DNA of 47,455 nt from NCBI RefSeq assembly GCF_000349205.1, contig NZ_APHR01000054.1, positions 1-47,455 of the forward strand, in the 5' to 3' direction. The notes beneath the pieces are model-generated. The model did not search any database, had not been told where the DNA came from, and worked only from the letters and a program-made list of their open reading frames with translations. Source of the DNA: Methylophaga lonarensis MPL (GTDB taxonomy: Bacteria; Pseudomonadota; Gammaproteobacteria; Nitrosococcales; Methylophagaceae). The position numbers were made by a program, and so were the translations under genes. Positions 9,256 through 18,084 of the stretch are shown piece by piece (positions within the stretch are counted from its first letter, which is position 1; every line of letters starts with the position of its first letter).

Positions 9256-9990
9256 ATGATGAGTCTGACACAGGCTTTTGTGCTGCATCAGCGACCCTAC
9301 CGGGAAACCAGTCTGTTACTGGATGTGATCAGTCGTGACTATGGCAGAGTCAGCCTGGTGGCACGAGGTGTCAGGCAAAAGCGCAAGCGTGGTGGACATC
9401 AGCTGCAATTGTTTCAGCCGCTCTGGCTCAGTTGGGTTGGCCGAGGTGAATTGCAGACACTGACGGATGTTGAGCACCACCAACCACGTTATTGGCTGAA
9501 AGGTCACGCGGCGTTATGTGGTTTGTATATCAACGAATTACTGATTCGGCTGACAGGTTTGCACCAAAGCGAGCCGATGATATTTGATGCCTATCAGCAG
9601 GCGCTATCGGAACTCGAGCATAGCGATTCCTGTGAAATTACTCTGAGAATATTTGAAAAGCATTTACTGGCAGCCATGGGCTATGGCTTGGCGCTGACCC
9701 ATGAAGCGAGCAGTGGGCTGCCGGTCACGGATGACAACTATTATCGCTATTTGCCAGAGCATGGACTGATAGTCAGTGATAAGGCCATTCCAGGTCAGAC
9801 TATTTCTGGCCGAAGCCTCAGGCATTTTGAACAGGAAAGCGATTTTGACCTTGTCAGCTTGTCTGAAATCAAGCAGATGATGCGAACGGTGTTAAATTAT
9901 TATCTGGACGGAAAACCACTTAAAAGCCGGCAGTTGTTTGCCCAGATGCAACTTTATGCAAACCCGGCTACATCAGAAACAGAAAGGTAA
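9256..9990 (+). CDS. recO: DNA repair protein RecO
   Basis: 244 residues, close to E. coli RecO. The N-terminal OB-fold starts [20 protein letters not shown], a hallmark of the family; a helical domain follows. RecO works with RecR to load RecA on SSB-coated single strands. The start is ATG 9256 or the adjoining ATG 9259. The gene lies between era and pdxJ as in many gammaproteobacteria. The 77 bases before it contain no gene I can support. Confidence 0.93.
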   Translation: MMSLTQAFVLHQRPYRETSLLLDVISRDYGRVSLVARGVRQKRKRGGHQLQLFQPLWLSWVGRGELQTLTDVEHHQPRYWLKGHAALCGLYINELLIRLTGLHQSEPMIFDAYQQALSELEHSDSCEITLRIFEKHLLAAMGYGLALTHEASSGLPVTDDNYYRYLPEHGLIVSDKAIPGQTISGRSLRHFEQESDFDLVSLSEIKQMMRTVLNYYLDGKPLKSRQLFAQMQLYANPATSETER

Positions 9991-9998
9991 ACAGCAGT

Positions 9999-10730
9999 AT
10001 GTCGATTTTTTTAGGGGTAAACATTGATCACGTTGCCACTTTGCGACAGGCACGGGGGACTCGTTATCCAGATCCGGTTCAAGCCGCGATAGAGGCTGAA
10101 CAGGCCGGAGCTGACAGTATTACGCTGCATATTCGCGAGGACCGCCGACACATTCAGGAGCGCGATCTGGCATTGCTTACCGAGATAAGTCAGACCAAAC
10201 TCAATCTTGAAATGGCTGTGACCGATGAGATGATTGCCATGGCCGAGAAATATCGTCCGGCTGATTGTTGTCTGGTTCCAGAGCGTCGTGAGGAACTGAC
10301 CACTGAAGGCGGCCTGGATGTGCTCGGTCAACTTGAACGTATGCAAGCTGCCTGTGCTCGTCTGGCTGCAGCCAATGTCACAGTTTCATTATTTATCGAC
10401 CCCGATAAGGATCAGATTGATGCGGCCGTGAGTTGCAAAGTACCGGTGGTTGAGTTGCACACCGGACGCTATGCCGATGCCGAGACAGCTGCCGAAGCAA
10501 AACACGAGTTGGCGATTATTTGCAAAGCTGCCCAATATGCTCATGCACAAGGTTTGCAGGTCAATGCCGGACATGGCTTGAACTATCATAATGTGACGGC
10601 GATTGCGGCGATTCCCGAACTGCGAGAGTTAAATATTGGTCATGCAATTGTCGCGCGTTCGGTGTTTACCGGTTTTCAGGCTGCGGTTAGAGAAATGAAA
10701 CAGCTGATGTTGGCAGCCAGACAGCAATGA
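9999..10730 (+). CDS. pdxJ: Pyridoxine 5'-phosphate synthase
   Basis: 243 residues. The TIM-barrel family starts here with [20 protein letters not shown] and has [21 protein letters not shown] and [11 protein letters not shown], which hold the conserved substrate-binding and catalytic residues. It condenses 1-deoxyxylulose 5-phosphate with 3-amino-2-oxopropyl phosphate to form pyridoxine 5'-phosphate, the last ring-forming step of DXP-dependent vitamin B6 synthesis. It overlaps acpS by 4 bases (ATGA). Confidence 0.97.
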   Translation: MSIFLGVNIDHVATLRQARGTRYPDPVQAAIEAEQAGADSITLHIREDRRHIQERDLALLTEISQTKLNLEMAVTDEMIAMAEKYRPADCCLVPERREELTTEGGLDVLGQLERMQAACARLAAANVTVSLFIDPDKDQIDAAVSCKVPVVELHTGRYADAETAAEAKHELAIICKAAQYAHAQGLQVNAGHGLNYHNVTAIAAIPELRELNIGHAIVARSVFTGFQAAVREMKQLMLAARQQ

Positions 10731-11107
10731 TTTGTGGTATTGGCACTGATTTGGTGTTTATCCCTCGCATCAGTCAGATGCTGGAAAAATTTGGCGACAA
10801 AGCGGCCAGACGAATTCTGGATGAACAAGAGTTTTTGGCATTTCAACAGAGCAGTATGCCGGCGGCTTTTCTGGCCAAGCGTTTTGCTGCTAAAGAAGCG
10901 GCTGCCAAAGCGCTGGGTACCGGCTTTCGCGATGGACTCAGCCTGCAACATATTGCTGTTCGCAAGGATGAACTTGGTAAACCAGAGCTAAAATTGATTG
11001 AGGTCGCTCAACACAGGATGTCTGAATTGAAGGCAAGCCGGGCGTTTTTGAGTCTGAGTGATGATGGCGACTATGCCAGTGCGTATGTGATTTTAACGGA
11101 ACGCTAA
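10727..11107 (+). CDS. acpS: Holo-[acyl-carrier-protein] synthase
   Basis: 126 residues, typical of trimeric AcpS. The motif [12 protein letters not shown] at the N-terminus carries the Mg2+-binding Asp, and [16 protein letters not shown] carries the catalytic Glu and Lys. It moves 4'-phosphopantetheine from CoA to the serine of apo-ACP, activating fatty acid synthesis. It is coupled to pdxJ by start-stop overlap, and cysM follows after 1 base. Confidence 0.96.
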   Translation: MICGIGTDLVFIPRISQMLEKFGDKAARRILDEQEFLAFQQSSMPAAFLAKRFAAKEAAAKALGTGFRDGLSLQHIAVRKDELGKPELKLIEVAQHRMSELKASRAFLSLSDDGDYASAYVILTER

Positions 11108-11108
11108 A

Positions 11109-11996
11109 ATGACTGATTATCCGACCATTGACCGCTGTATTGGCAATACCCCACTGGTTCGATTACAGCGATTGCCGGGCAATACCAGCAATACCATTCT
11201 GGCTAAGCTTGAAGGCAACAACCCTGCCGGTTCAGTCAAGGACCGACCCGTTGTCAGCATGATTCGTCATGCTCAGCAGCGGGGTGAAATACAGCCAGGA
11301 GACACCCTGATTGAAGCCACCAGTGGCAACACAGGAATTGCACTGGCCATGGTGGCGGCCATTTTGGGCTACAAAATGGTGTTGATCATGCCTCGCAATA
11401 TGAGTGTGGAACGACGCGCTTCAATGCGGGCTTATGGCGCAGAAATTATTCTCACCGATGGTATGGAGACTGCCAGAGATCTGGCCTTGCAAATGCAGGC
11501 TGATGGCAAGGGAAAAGTGTTGAACCAGTTTGGCAATTTCGACAATCCATTGGCTCATTATGAAACCACGGGTCCTGAGATCTGGCGTGATACCCATGGA
11601 CAGGTGACTCACTTTGTCAGTGCCATGGGCACAACAGGCACCATTATGGGAGTGTCGCGTTATCTCAAGGAACAAAACAGTCAGGTGCAAATTGTGGGGG
11701 TGCAACCAGTTGAGGGTGCCAGTATTCCCGGCATTCGTCGTTGGCCAGCAGCCTATCTGCCAGATATTTTTGAACCGGAAAGAGTCGACCGAATCATCGA
11801 TATGGAGCAAAGTGTTGCTGAAGACACCATGCGTCGGCTGGCCAGTGAAGAAGGCATATTTTGTGGCGTTTCCTCCGGCGGCAGCGTGGCGGCAGCATTA
11901 AGATTATCTGCTGAAGTGAGTCATGCCACCATCGTATGCATTATCTGTGATCGTGGTGATCGTTATCTGTCCACAGGTGTTTTTCCGGCTGAGTGA
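11109..11996 (+). CDS. cysM: Cysteine synthase B (O-acetylserine/thiosulfate sulfhydrylase)
   Basis: 295 residues, a fold-type II PLP enzyme. The PLP lysine is in NPAGSVKDRP; the substrate loop EATSGNTGIALA and the phosphate-binding glycine loop SAMGTTGTIMG are intact. The RRWPAAYLP segment and the length fit CysM better than CysK. It makes cysteine from O-acetylserine with sulfide or thiosulfate. The ATG follows the acpS stop directly, and its stop overlaps the next gene, so it lies within the long lepA-to-ydbL run. Confidence 0.93.
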   Translation: MTDYPTIDRCIGNTPLVRLQRLPGNTSNTILAKLEGNNPAGSVKDRPVVSMIRHAQQRGEIQPGDTLIEATSGNTGIALAMVAAILGYKMVLIMPRNMSVERRASMRAYGAEIILTDGMETARDLALQMQADGKGKVLNQFGNFDNPLAHYETTGPEIWRDTHGQVTHFVSAMGTTGTIMGVSRYLKEQNSQVQIVGVQPVEGASIPGIRRWPAAYLPDIFEPERVDRIIDMEQSVAEDTMRRLASEEGIFCGVSSGGSVAAALRLSAEVSHATIVCIICDRGDRYLSTGVFPAE

Positions 11997-14068
11997 TGCG
12001 TTCATCACTCTTCAGACGTTGGTGCCTGGCAATACTTCTACTGATTGTCAGCCCTGCCCACGCAATCGAAAAATTGCAGCTACTGGCAGGTGACTGGCAA
12101 TACGCCAACATATCAGCCAAAGATTCTCAGCTAAAACTCCAGCTGACAGCAAATGGTTTGGCGGTTGAATTAAGCATCGCCACACTGCAGCTTGCTCAGC
12201 CTTTTGGCGAAGTGAACAATATCCAGCTGCACTGCCAACAAGCCAGGCTTCAATCTGGACAGATAAGTTGTGCCAAAGGTCAGGTCAGTTTTGCCCATGC
12301 CCACTTGGGCGATCAGACAGTGACATTTTCACTGCAAGCACGCTATGAAGAAGAGCATTACCAAATACAGGTCTCAGGCCTCAGCTTGGCTGATGGCACA
12401 CTGGATATTCAAGCCGAGTTGGATGGCGAGGTGTGGCAAGCGAATATTCAAAGCCACTCAGTCACACTTGAGTCGCTGGAATCCCTGGCCTTGTCGATGT
12501 TGACAGAAGACCTCATCGAATTGGCACAAGGCTGGCAACTGCAAGGTGAATTGAACGGCAAGTTAATGATGGCTGGAGATGCTTCCAATATCAGTCGCAT
12601 TGAGACTGATCTGGCGTTGCATCAGTGGTCGGTCAGTGATCCACAAAGCCGCTATGTGACCGAGGCAGCCAATGCCAGAGTGCAACTGAAGGCGCGACAG
12701 CAAGCAGGCGAATGGCGCTGGTCAAACATTATGACGTTGCATGGCGGTCAAGCTTATTTTGAGCCAGTTTTTCTCGATTTTGAACAGTCTGGCATGCATT
12801 GGAAAAGTGACGGCCACTGGTCACCCGACAATGACCGCATCACTTTGAATATCCCGGAGTTTGATCATAGCGGGACTTTGCAGGGCAGTGTCAGTCTGCA
12901 CTACCAGCAACAGCAAGTCACTTCATTGCAAATCAGGCTGGTCAAAGCACAACTGAACAATGTTTATAACACCTGGTTGCAACCGTTTTTGCTGGGCACA
13001 GCAGCTGATAGTCTGACGCTGGATGGCTCGTTGAGTGCTGACATTGATTATCAGTACGGCCAGTCTCCAGAGTTAAGCCTGTCATTCTCTGACGTAGATA
13101 TCGATGATCAACAGCAGCGCTTTTCATTAGCGGGATTAACCGGGGAGTTTGCCTGGACAGGATCGGTTGAGCCGCAACACACGGCTTTATCGTGGCAACA
13201 GATCTATTTCTATGCACTGCCGCTGGGAGCCTCGGCAATCGACGGCGTTTCGACAAGTTCAGGTTTCAGATTAACTCAACCGTTTGTATTGCCGGTGATG
13301 GATGGAGCCTTGCAGATTCATGATTTTTCATTAGCGCTGGATCAAGAGCAGGCCGTCAGTTGGCAATTTGATGGATTGCTGACGCCAGTGTCTATGGAGG
13401 CGGTGAGCGAAGCGCTTGGCTGGCCAACTTTGTATGGTCGGTTGTCTGGTGTGATCCCCCAGGTTCGCTATCAACATCAGCAAGTCCAAGTAGATGGTGC
13501 TTTGATGTTGAGATTGTTTGACGGCATCACCGTCATCAGGGATTTACGCTTGCAAGATCCTTTTGGTGCCTTGCCGCAGTTGTCAGCCAATGTTGATATT
13601 ACCGGACTGGATTTGCAGTTACTGACCCAGGCGTTTGATTTTGGAATGATTAGCGGCAGACTCGATGGGCGCATTCATGAGTTGCGATTGGCTGGCTGGC
13701 AAGCGGTGCAGTTCGATGCGCAGTTTGCAACACCGCAGGGTGATCGCAGTCGGCGACGCATCAGTCAGCAGGCAGTGGATAATCTGTCACAAATTGGTGG
13801 CGGTGCCAGTGGCGTATTATCACGGAGTTTTTTGCGGTTTTTCGAGGACTTTTCCTATCAGCAACTGGGTCTAAGTTGTAGACTGCGCAATTCTGTTTGC
13901 GAGATGTCCGGTGTCGCAGATGCAGAGCATGGCTATTATATTGTGCAAGGCGGCGGGATTTTACCGCCTTGGATTAATGTGGTGGGGTATACTCGGCGCG
14001 TTGATTGGCCAGATTTGCTGGAAAGATTGCAAGCCGTTCGGCACAGCAGTGGACCTGTGATTGAGTGA
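11993..14068 (+). CDS. ydbH: AsmA-like YdbH-family protein (probable intermembrane lipid transport)
   Basis: 691 residues with an N-terminal signal anchor (FRRWCLAILLLIVSPAHA), so it faces the periplasm. The body is rich in short beta segments with alternating polar and hydrophobic residues, as in AsmA-like bridge proteins. The C-terminus (VSRSFLRF-like SRSFLRFFEDF, RLGLSC-like QLGLSCRL, VQGGGILPPWINVVGYTRRV) is the part I recognise as typical of the YdbH family. In E. coli YdbH works with lipoprotein YnbE and with YdbL, redundantly with TamB and YhdP, in phospholipid transport to the outer membrane. The next gene is a YdbL-type lipoprotein, which supports the call. Coupled to cysM by overlap. 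Confidence 0.78.
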   Translation: MMRSSLFRRWCLAILLLIVSPAHAIEKLQLLAGDWQYANISAKDSQLKLQLTANGLAVELSIATLQLAQPFGEVNNIQLHCQQARLQSGQISCAKGQVSFAHAHLGDQTVTFSLQARYEEEHYQIQVSGLSLADGTLDIQAELDGEVWQANIQSHSVTLESLESLALSMLTEDLIELAQGWQLQGELNGKLMMAGDASNISRIETDLALHQWSVSDPQSRYVTEAANARVQLKARQQAGEWRWSNIMTLHGGQAYFEPVFLDFEQSGMHWKSDGHWSPDNDRITLNIPEFDHSGTLQGSVSLHYQQQQVTSLQIRLVKAQLNNVYNTWLQPFLLGTAADSLTLDGSLSADIDYQYGQSPELSLSFSDVDIDDQQQRFSLAGLTGEFAWTGSVEPQHTALSWQQIYFYALPLGASAIDGVSTSSGFRLTQPFVLPVMDGALQIHDFSLALDQEQAVSWQFDGLLTPVSMEAVSEALGWPTLYGRLSGVIPQVRYQHQQVQVDGALMLRLFDGITVIRDLRLQDPFGALPQLSANVDITGLDLQLLTQAFDFGMISGRLDGRIHELRLAGWQAVQFDAQFATPQGDRSRRRISQQAVDNLSQIGGGASGVLSRSFLRFFEDFSYQQLGLSCRLRNSVCEMSGVADAEHGYYIVQGGGILPPWINVVGYTRRVDWPDLLERLQAVRHSSGPVIE

Positions 14069-14082
14069 TGAGGGTAAACAAA

Positions 14083-14682
14083 ATGATGCATGGATATAAA
14101 CAAATTTCGGTAGCGGCAATGGCGTTGTTTTTGATGTCATGCGTGACAATTAATATTTATTTTCCTGCAGCGGCGGCTGAGCAAGCCGCGGACCGTATCA
14201 TTGAAGATGTCTGGGGACCGGATGGCAAGCGTTCTGAGCAGCCTGCGTCATCAGAACCGCAATCAATGATAGAAACCGACAGACCGGTATTCGTCAGAAT
14301 GCTTGAGTGGGTAGTTTCACCTGCCGAGGCTCAGGCTGATTTGAACGTGAATTCACCTGCCATCAGTGCCATTCAAAGCAGAATGCGCAGCCGTCATGAT
14401 CAACTGCGTCCTCATTATGATAGTGGTGCAGTGGGCCTCACCGCCAACGGCTTGGTGACAGTCCGCGATGCTGGCAGCATTCCACTGGCGCAGAGAAATG
14501 CTGTCAACTCCCTGGTCGCTGATGAAAACAAAGACCGTAATGCACTGTATGCTGAAATTGCCCGTGCCAATGGCCGACCCGAGTGGCAGTCAGATATTCA
14601 GGAGACTTTTGCCCGCCGCTGGATTAGCAATGCAGCTTCTGGCTGGTGGTATCAGCAAGGTGGCAACTGGCAACAAAAATAA
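14083..14682 (+). CDS. ydbL: YdbL/DUF1318 family lipoprotein
   Basis: 199 residues. The start chosen is ATG 14083, because GAGGG lies about nine bases upstream; ATG 14086 and ATG 14068 are alternatives. A lipoprotein signal ends in the lipobox LMSC, followed at once by VTINIYFPAAAAEQAADR, a short beta segment resembling YnbE. The C-terminal region (GLVTVRDAGSIPLAQRNAVN, then ADENKDRNALYAEIARANG) is the DUF1318/YdbL domain. In E. coli YnbE and YdbL are separate; here one lipoprotein appears to carry both. It follows the ydbH-like gene and is closed by a strong terminator. Confidence 0.75.
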   Translation: MMHGYKQISVAAMALFLMSCVTINIYFPAAAAEQAADRIIEDVWGPDGKRSEQPASSEPQSMIETDRPVFVRMLEWVVSPAEAQADLNVNSPAISAIQSRMRSRHDQLRPHYDSGAVGLTANGLVTVRDAGSIPLAQRNAVNSLVADENKDRNALYAEIARANGRPEWQSDIQETFARRWISNAASGWWYQQGGNWQQK

Positions 14683-14713
14683 CAATCATCATCGAAAGGT
14701 CAACAGGCCCTGG

Positions 14714-14748
14714 AGTCCGGCCATGCTGAAACATGGCCGGACTTTTTT
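14714..14748 (+). terminator. Rho-independent terminator after the ydbL-like gene
   Basis: A 12-bp stem (AGTCCGGCCATG at 14714-14725 with its complement at 14732-14743) has a 6-base loop CTGAAA and a T-run at 14743-14748. It separates the lepA-ydbL run from rlmD. Confidence 0.92.
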
Positions 14749-14778
14749 ATTGCAGACAAACACAATCTAGAGAAACAC

Positions 14779-16110
14779 ATGGCAAGACGCAGACGAAGCG
14801 CACAACTTCCTACCACCCCGGTGAACAGCCTCATTGAATCACTATCGCATGATGGGCGGGGAATAGCGCGTATTGAAGGCAAGACCGTATTTGTTGATGG
14901 GGCATTGCCCGGAGAACAGATTGAGTTTGTCTACACTCGAAAGCACAAGAACTACGATGAAGGACGCACCATCCAGGTACTGACGGCTTCGCAAGACAGA
15001 GTCGAAGCAAGATGTCAGCACTATGGCATATGCGGCGGTTGCAGTTTGATGCATATGGACCCAGGTGCACAGTTACGCCATAAGCAAGCCACATTGGCTG
15101 AGCATTTCCAGCACTTTGGTCAGCTATCGCCGAAAAAGTGGCTGCCGCCGTTGACCGGACCATTATGGGGATATCGTCGTAAAGCCCGACTGGGTGTCAA
15201 ATATGTCACTAAAAAGGGCAAGGTACTGGTTGGCTTTCGTGAAAAAGCTTCTCCATACCTTGCCGAACTTAATCAGTGTGAAGTGCTTGACCCACGTGTA
15301 GGCAAACGTTTGGATGAGCTGGGTCGTTTAATTGAATCTTTGGAAGCCTTTCAACGAATCGCACAAATCGAAGTGGCAATGGATGCCGAGCATGTCGCTC
15401 TGGTATTTCGCAACCTTGATCCTTTATCCGAAGCCGATCAGCAGGCACTTATCAGCTATGGACAACAGCATGATTTGTGGATTTATCTGCAGCCAGGTGG
15501 GCCAGACACCGTCAGCGCTTTGTGGCCTGAATCGCCACAATTGCGTTATCGTCCCGAACCGCATTTAACGCTGGACTTTGCGCCGGGCGATTTCACCCAG
15601 GTGAACTCAGGTATCAATGAAAAGATGATCCAGCTGGCGATGCAATTGCTTGATGTTCAAGCTGAAGATCGTGTACTCGACCTGTTCTGTGGTCTGGGTA
15701 ATTTTACTTTGCCGCTGGCTAGCAGAGTCGCTTCGGTCATCGGAGTGGAGGGTGATGCCTCACTGGTGAGTCATGCACGACGTAATGCCATGCTCAATCA
15801 ACTGGAGAATGCCGAGTTTGAGCAGGCGGATCTGACAAAAACGGCCCTCAAAGATTATCCCTGGGCAAAAGCAGGTTTTAATAAAATTTTGCTGGATCCG
15901 CCCCGCAGTGGAGCCTTTGAAGTGCTTGAGCAACTTGCCGATCTGGGTGCAGAGCGATTGTTGTACGTCTCTTGCAACCCTGCAACGCTGGCGCGAGATG
16001 CCGGTGAACTGGTCAATAAACATGGCTATCAGCTTGATGCTGCCGGCGTGATGGATATGTTTCCACACACGGCACACGTAGAATCCATCGCGGTTTTCAA
16101 TAAAATTTGA
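14779..16110 (+). CDS. rlmD: 23S rRNA (uracil-1939-C5)-methyltransferase RlmD
   Basis: 443 residues, typical RlmD. An N-terminal TRAM domain (about residues 15-75) is followed by the [4Fe-4S] cysteines in CQHYGICGGC, with the fourth Cys further on (NQCEVLD). The SAM site is DLFCGLGNFTLPLA, then LLDPPRSGA, and the catalytic cysteine is in YVSCNPATLARD. It methylates U1939 of 23S rRNA. Genes cysM and rlmD are often close in gammaproteobacteria with relA after them; here relA is absent and the VPLPA-CTERM cluster follows. No hairpin terminator is seen after the stop. Confidence 0.96.
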   Translation: MARRRRSAQLPTTPVNSLIESLSHDGRGIARIEGKTVFVDGALPGEQIEFVYTRKHKNYDEGRTIQVLTASQDRVEARCQHYGICGGCSLMHMDPGAQLRHKQATLAEHFQHFGQLSPKKWLPPLTGPLWGYRRKARLGVKYVTKKGKVLVGFREKASPYLAELNQCEVLDPRVGKRLDELGRLIESLEAFQRIAQIEVAMDAEHVALVFRNLDPLSEADQQALISYGQQHDLWIYLQPGGPDTVSALWPESPQLRYRPEPHLTLDFAPGDFTQVNSGINEKMIQLAMQLLDVQAEDRVLDLFCGLGNFTLPLASRVASVIGVEGDASLVSHARRNAMLNQLENAEFEQADLTKTALKDYPWAKAGFNKILLDPPRSGAFEVLEQLADLGAERLLYVSCNPATLARDAGELVNKHGYQLDAAGVMDMFPHTAHVESIAVFNKI

Positions 16111-16115
16111 ATTCA

Positions 16116-16129
16116 TGTACCAAAGTACA
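16116..16129. promoter_or_regulatory. Conserved dyad upstream of VPLPA-CTERM gene 1
   Basis: TGTACCAAAGTACA, a perfect dyad (TGTAC, 4-base spacer, GTACA), lies 186 bp before the ATG. The same 14-mer occurs before paralogue 2 and with one change before paralogue 3. It is probably an operator or upstream activating site; the regulator is unknown. Confidence 0.55.
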
Positions 16130-16214
16130 ATTGCGCCACTTTTAGTTGTGTATAGACTGGTTTATAACTGATTGAAGCTGCAGGCAGATCAGTTTCATTA
16201 CAATAATTGATAAT

Positions 16215-16282
16215 GTGCCAACCTTGATGCGAGTCAAGCGACGGAAAGCCACGGGTCTCTGGGAGAGACGGCCGGGTTGCAG
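16215..16282 (+). ncRNA. Candidate class I c-di-GMP (GEMM) riboswitch, copy 1
   Basis: The leader has the order of elements of a GEMM-I aptamer. A stem CTTGAT/GTCAAG is capped by the GNRA tetraloop GCGA. Then comes CGACGGAAAGCCACGGG (family core GACGCAAAGCC, with one change), a second stem GTCTC/GAGAC, and a closing GGCCGGGTTGC near the 3' side. The 5' strand TGCCAACC can pair with GGTTGCA with one bulge. The Shine-Dalgarno AAAAGGA (16288-16294) follows six bases later, so translational control is likely. A second copy (18181-18250) keeps the structure with compensating changes. No covariance-model search was possible. Confidence 0.7.
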
Positions 16283-16301
16283 TTTCGAAAAGGATGTTTT
16301 C

Positions 16302-17003
16302 ATGAAAAAAATTCTTTTGTTTGCGTCATTGCTTGCTACAAGTCTGACTGCCAACGCTGCTTTCTTTGAAGGTTCCACTTCCGGAACATTTACTAACCCA
16401 GCAGGTGCTGCAAACATGCAAGTCACTGGTGAAGGTACTAATACCCTGCAGTGGGGTGAAGGTGCTTTTCTGGGTAGTTGCTTCTTGGGTTTTTGCTGGG
16501 GGCCAACTTCTAATCCGAGCCTGTTGAGCTTTAACGGTCAAGGCTTTGCCACAGATGTTGATCAACAGTTCCAAGTTGGTAGCATGTACTTTTACAACGG
16601 TACCATCTATGCCGGTACCGAAGCTTCATCTGTTGACTTTAACCTGACGTTCGATTTTGTAGCGCCAAATGCTTTTCAAGAAACTTTCAGCTATAACTTC
16701 GCCCTGGATAATACTGTCAACCCACAAGGTGATACGGTAACCGTTCTGACTGCGGCGCCAGAGTACTTTTACACTTTCGAAGGCAATGACTATTACTTCG
16801 AACTGCTGGGCTTCAGCTATGGTGGCCAAGTATTCGACACCATCTTTGCTAAAGAGTTGAAAGGCAAAACAGTTAAACTGTTGGGTCAGTTCACTTCAAT
16901 TCCGTCTGAAGTACCACTGCCAGCCGCTGTTTGGTTGTTTGGTTCTGGTCTGATGGGCTTTATGGCTTTCAGGAGACGCGCAAAAGCTAACGCTGCTGCT
17001 TAA
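16302..17003 (+). CDS. VPLPA-CTERM sorting-domain protein, paralogue 1
   Basis: 233 residues. A signal peptide (MKKILLFASLLATSLTANA) is followed by a beta-rich domain starting AFFEGSTSGTFTNPAG. The C-terminus has the tripartite sorting tail EVPLPAAVWLFGSGLMGFMAF followed by RRRAK, the VPLPA type of PEP-CTERM signal. Such proteins are cut and anchored or released by an exosortase and usually accompany exopolysaccharide; no exosortase lies in this window. The start at ATG 16302 has AAAAGGA before it; the open frame further upstream is the riboswitch. The function of the main domain is unknown. Confidence 0.85.
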   Translation: MKKILLFASLLATSLTANAAFFEGSTSGTFTNPAGAANMQVTGEGTNTLQWGEGAFLGSCFLGFCWGPTSNPSLLSFNGQGFATDVDQQFQVGSMYFYNGTIYAGTEASSVDFNLTFDFVAPNAFQETFSYNFALDNTVNPQGDTVTVLTAAPEYFYTFEGNDYYFELLGFSYGGQVFDTIFAKELKGKTVKLLGQFTSIPSEVPLPAAVWLFGSGLMGFMAFRRRAKANAAA

Positions 17004-17030
17004 TCGCACCAGCTTAATGCACCTGAAAAA

Positions 17031-17057
17031 CCGCAGTAGCAATACTGCGGTTTTTTT
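17031..17057 (+). terminator. Rho-independent terminator after VPLPA-CTERM gene 1
   Basis: Stem CCGCAGTA (17031-17038) pairs with TACTGCGG (17043-17050), followed by seven T. The hairpin and the roughly 30 bases before it are identical to those after paralogue 2. Confidence 0.9.
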
Positions 17058-17103
17058 ATGCTTAGCATTTCTGGGCAGCAGTTTATAAAAATTTTTAATA
17101 TTG

Positions 17104-17117
17104 TGTACCAAAGTACA
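17104..17117. promoter_or_regulatory. Conserved dyad upstream of VPLPA-CTERM gene 2
   Basis: TGTACCAAAGTACA, identical to the copy at 16116-16129, lies 158 bp before the ATG. The rest of this leader (17118-17261) does not contain the GEMM core found before paralogues 1 and 3; only scattered similarity remains (CTTGATG, ACGGAACGC). Confidence 0.55.
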
Positions 17118-17261
17118 GTAGTTTGCTTTATCAAGTCTCCGTATTATTAGCATCAACAGGTCAGGTCTACTGTTTCATTTTTACCGGCTTGATGAAGTTA
17201 ACCACGGAACGCTGGCGGGATAACCAAAAGTGGTGCCGAGATTTATTAATAAGGACATATC

Positions 17262-17984
17262 ATGAAAAACTTGTTGTTGTTTGTATCGTTAATGACGGCA
17301 TCTATTTCTGCCAATGCTGCATTCTTCCAAGGTTCAAGTTCTGGAACATTTGAAAACCCGGTCGGCGCTGCCAATATGCAGGTGACAGGCGTAGGTACTA
17401 ATTCTTTCAGCTGGGGCGAGGGCGCTTATCTTGGTTACAGCTGGGCGAAAAACTGCTTTTTCTGTCTTCCATATAAACAGCACCATTACTCAGATCCCAG
17501 CAGCCTGACTTTTAACGGTCAGTCTTTTAATACCGATGTAGACAGTGCTTTTGTGGTCGGTAATCTGTATTTCTATAACGGTACTATCTATGCAGGTACA
17601 GAAGCCACTAGCGTAGATTTTTCACTGACATTTGATTTCACAGCACCTAACAGCTTTGATGAAACATTCACCTACAATTTTGCGTTGGACAACACCGTCA
17701 ACCCACAAGGCGATACGGTAACACTGGCGGCTGCAGCGCCTGAATATTTCTACAGCTTTGAAGGTAATGATTATTACTTTGAGCTGCTGGGCTTTAGTTA
17801 TGGCGGCAAAGTATTCGACGAAATTTTTGCTAAAGAACTGAAAGGCAAAACCGTTCAGTTGCTGGGTAAATTTACTTCAATTCCCTCTGAAGTACCGCTG
17901 CCAGCCGCTGTTTGGTTGTTTGGCTCTGGTCTGATGGGCTTCATGGCTTTCAGAAGACGCGCAAAAGCTAACGCTGCTGCTTAA
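17262..17984 (+). CDS. VPLPA-CTERM sorting-domain protein, paralogue 2
   Basis: 240 residues, colinear with paralogue 1: signal peptide ending SANA, domain start AFFQGSSSGTFENPVG, shared DNTVNPQGDTV and FEGNDYYFELLGFSYGG, and the same VPLPAAVWLFGSGLMGF tail with RRRAKANAAA. It has a short insert near WAKNCFFCLPYKQHHYSD. The Shine-Dalgarno is AAGGA nine bases before the ATG. The 3' coding end and untranslated region nearly match paralogue 1 base for base, which suggests recent duplication or gene conversion. Function unknown beyond secretion and exosortase sorting. Confidence 0.85.
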   Translation: MKNLLLFVSLMTASISANAAFFQGSSSGTFENPVGAANMQVTGVGTNSFSWGEGAYLGYSWAKNCFFCLPYKQHHYSDPSSLTFNGQSFNTDVDSAFVVGNLYFYNGTIYAGTEATSVDFSLTFDFTAPNSFDETFTYNFALDNTVNPQGDTVTLAAAAPEYFYSFEGNDYYFELLGFSYGGKVFDEIFAKELKGKTVQLLGKFTSIPSEVPLPAAVWLFGSGLMGFMAFRRRAKANAAA

Positions 17985-18011
17985 TCGCACCAGCTTAATG
18001 CACCTGAAAAA

Positions 18012-18038
18012 CCGCAGTAGCAATACTGCGGTTTTTTT
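18012..18038 (+). terminator. Rho-independent terminator after VPLPA-CTERM gene 2
   Basis: Stem CCGCAGTA (18012-18019) with TACTGCGG (18024-18031), then seven T. Same sequence as the terminator of paralogue 1. Confidence 0.9.
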
Positions 18039-18084
18039 ATATTTAGCAATCACGATCTTTGATTTATAAAAAACTTTAATGTCC

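Noticed and set aside
16141-16214. Sigma-54 promoter before the VPLPA-CTERM genes, expected if a PrsR-type activator controlled them.
   Set aside because: No GG-N10-GC pair with flanking consensus was found upstream of any of the three genes.
16215-16301. In-frame GTG start at 16215 that would extend VPLPA-CTERM protein 1 by 29 residues.
   Set aside because: The extension covers the riboswitch, lacks a Shine-Dalgarno and would place the signal peptide internally.
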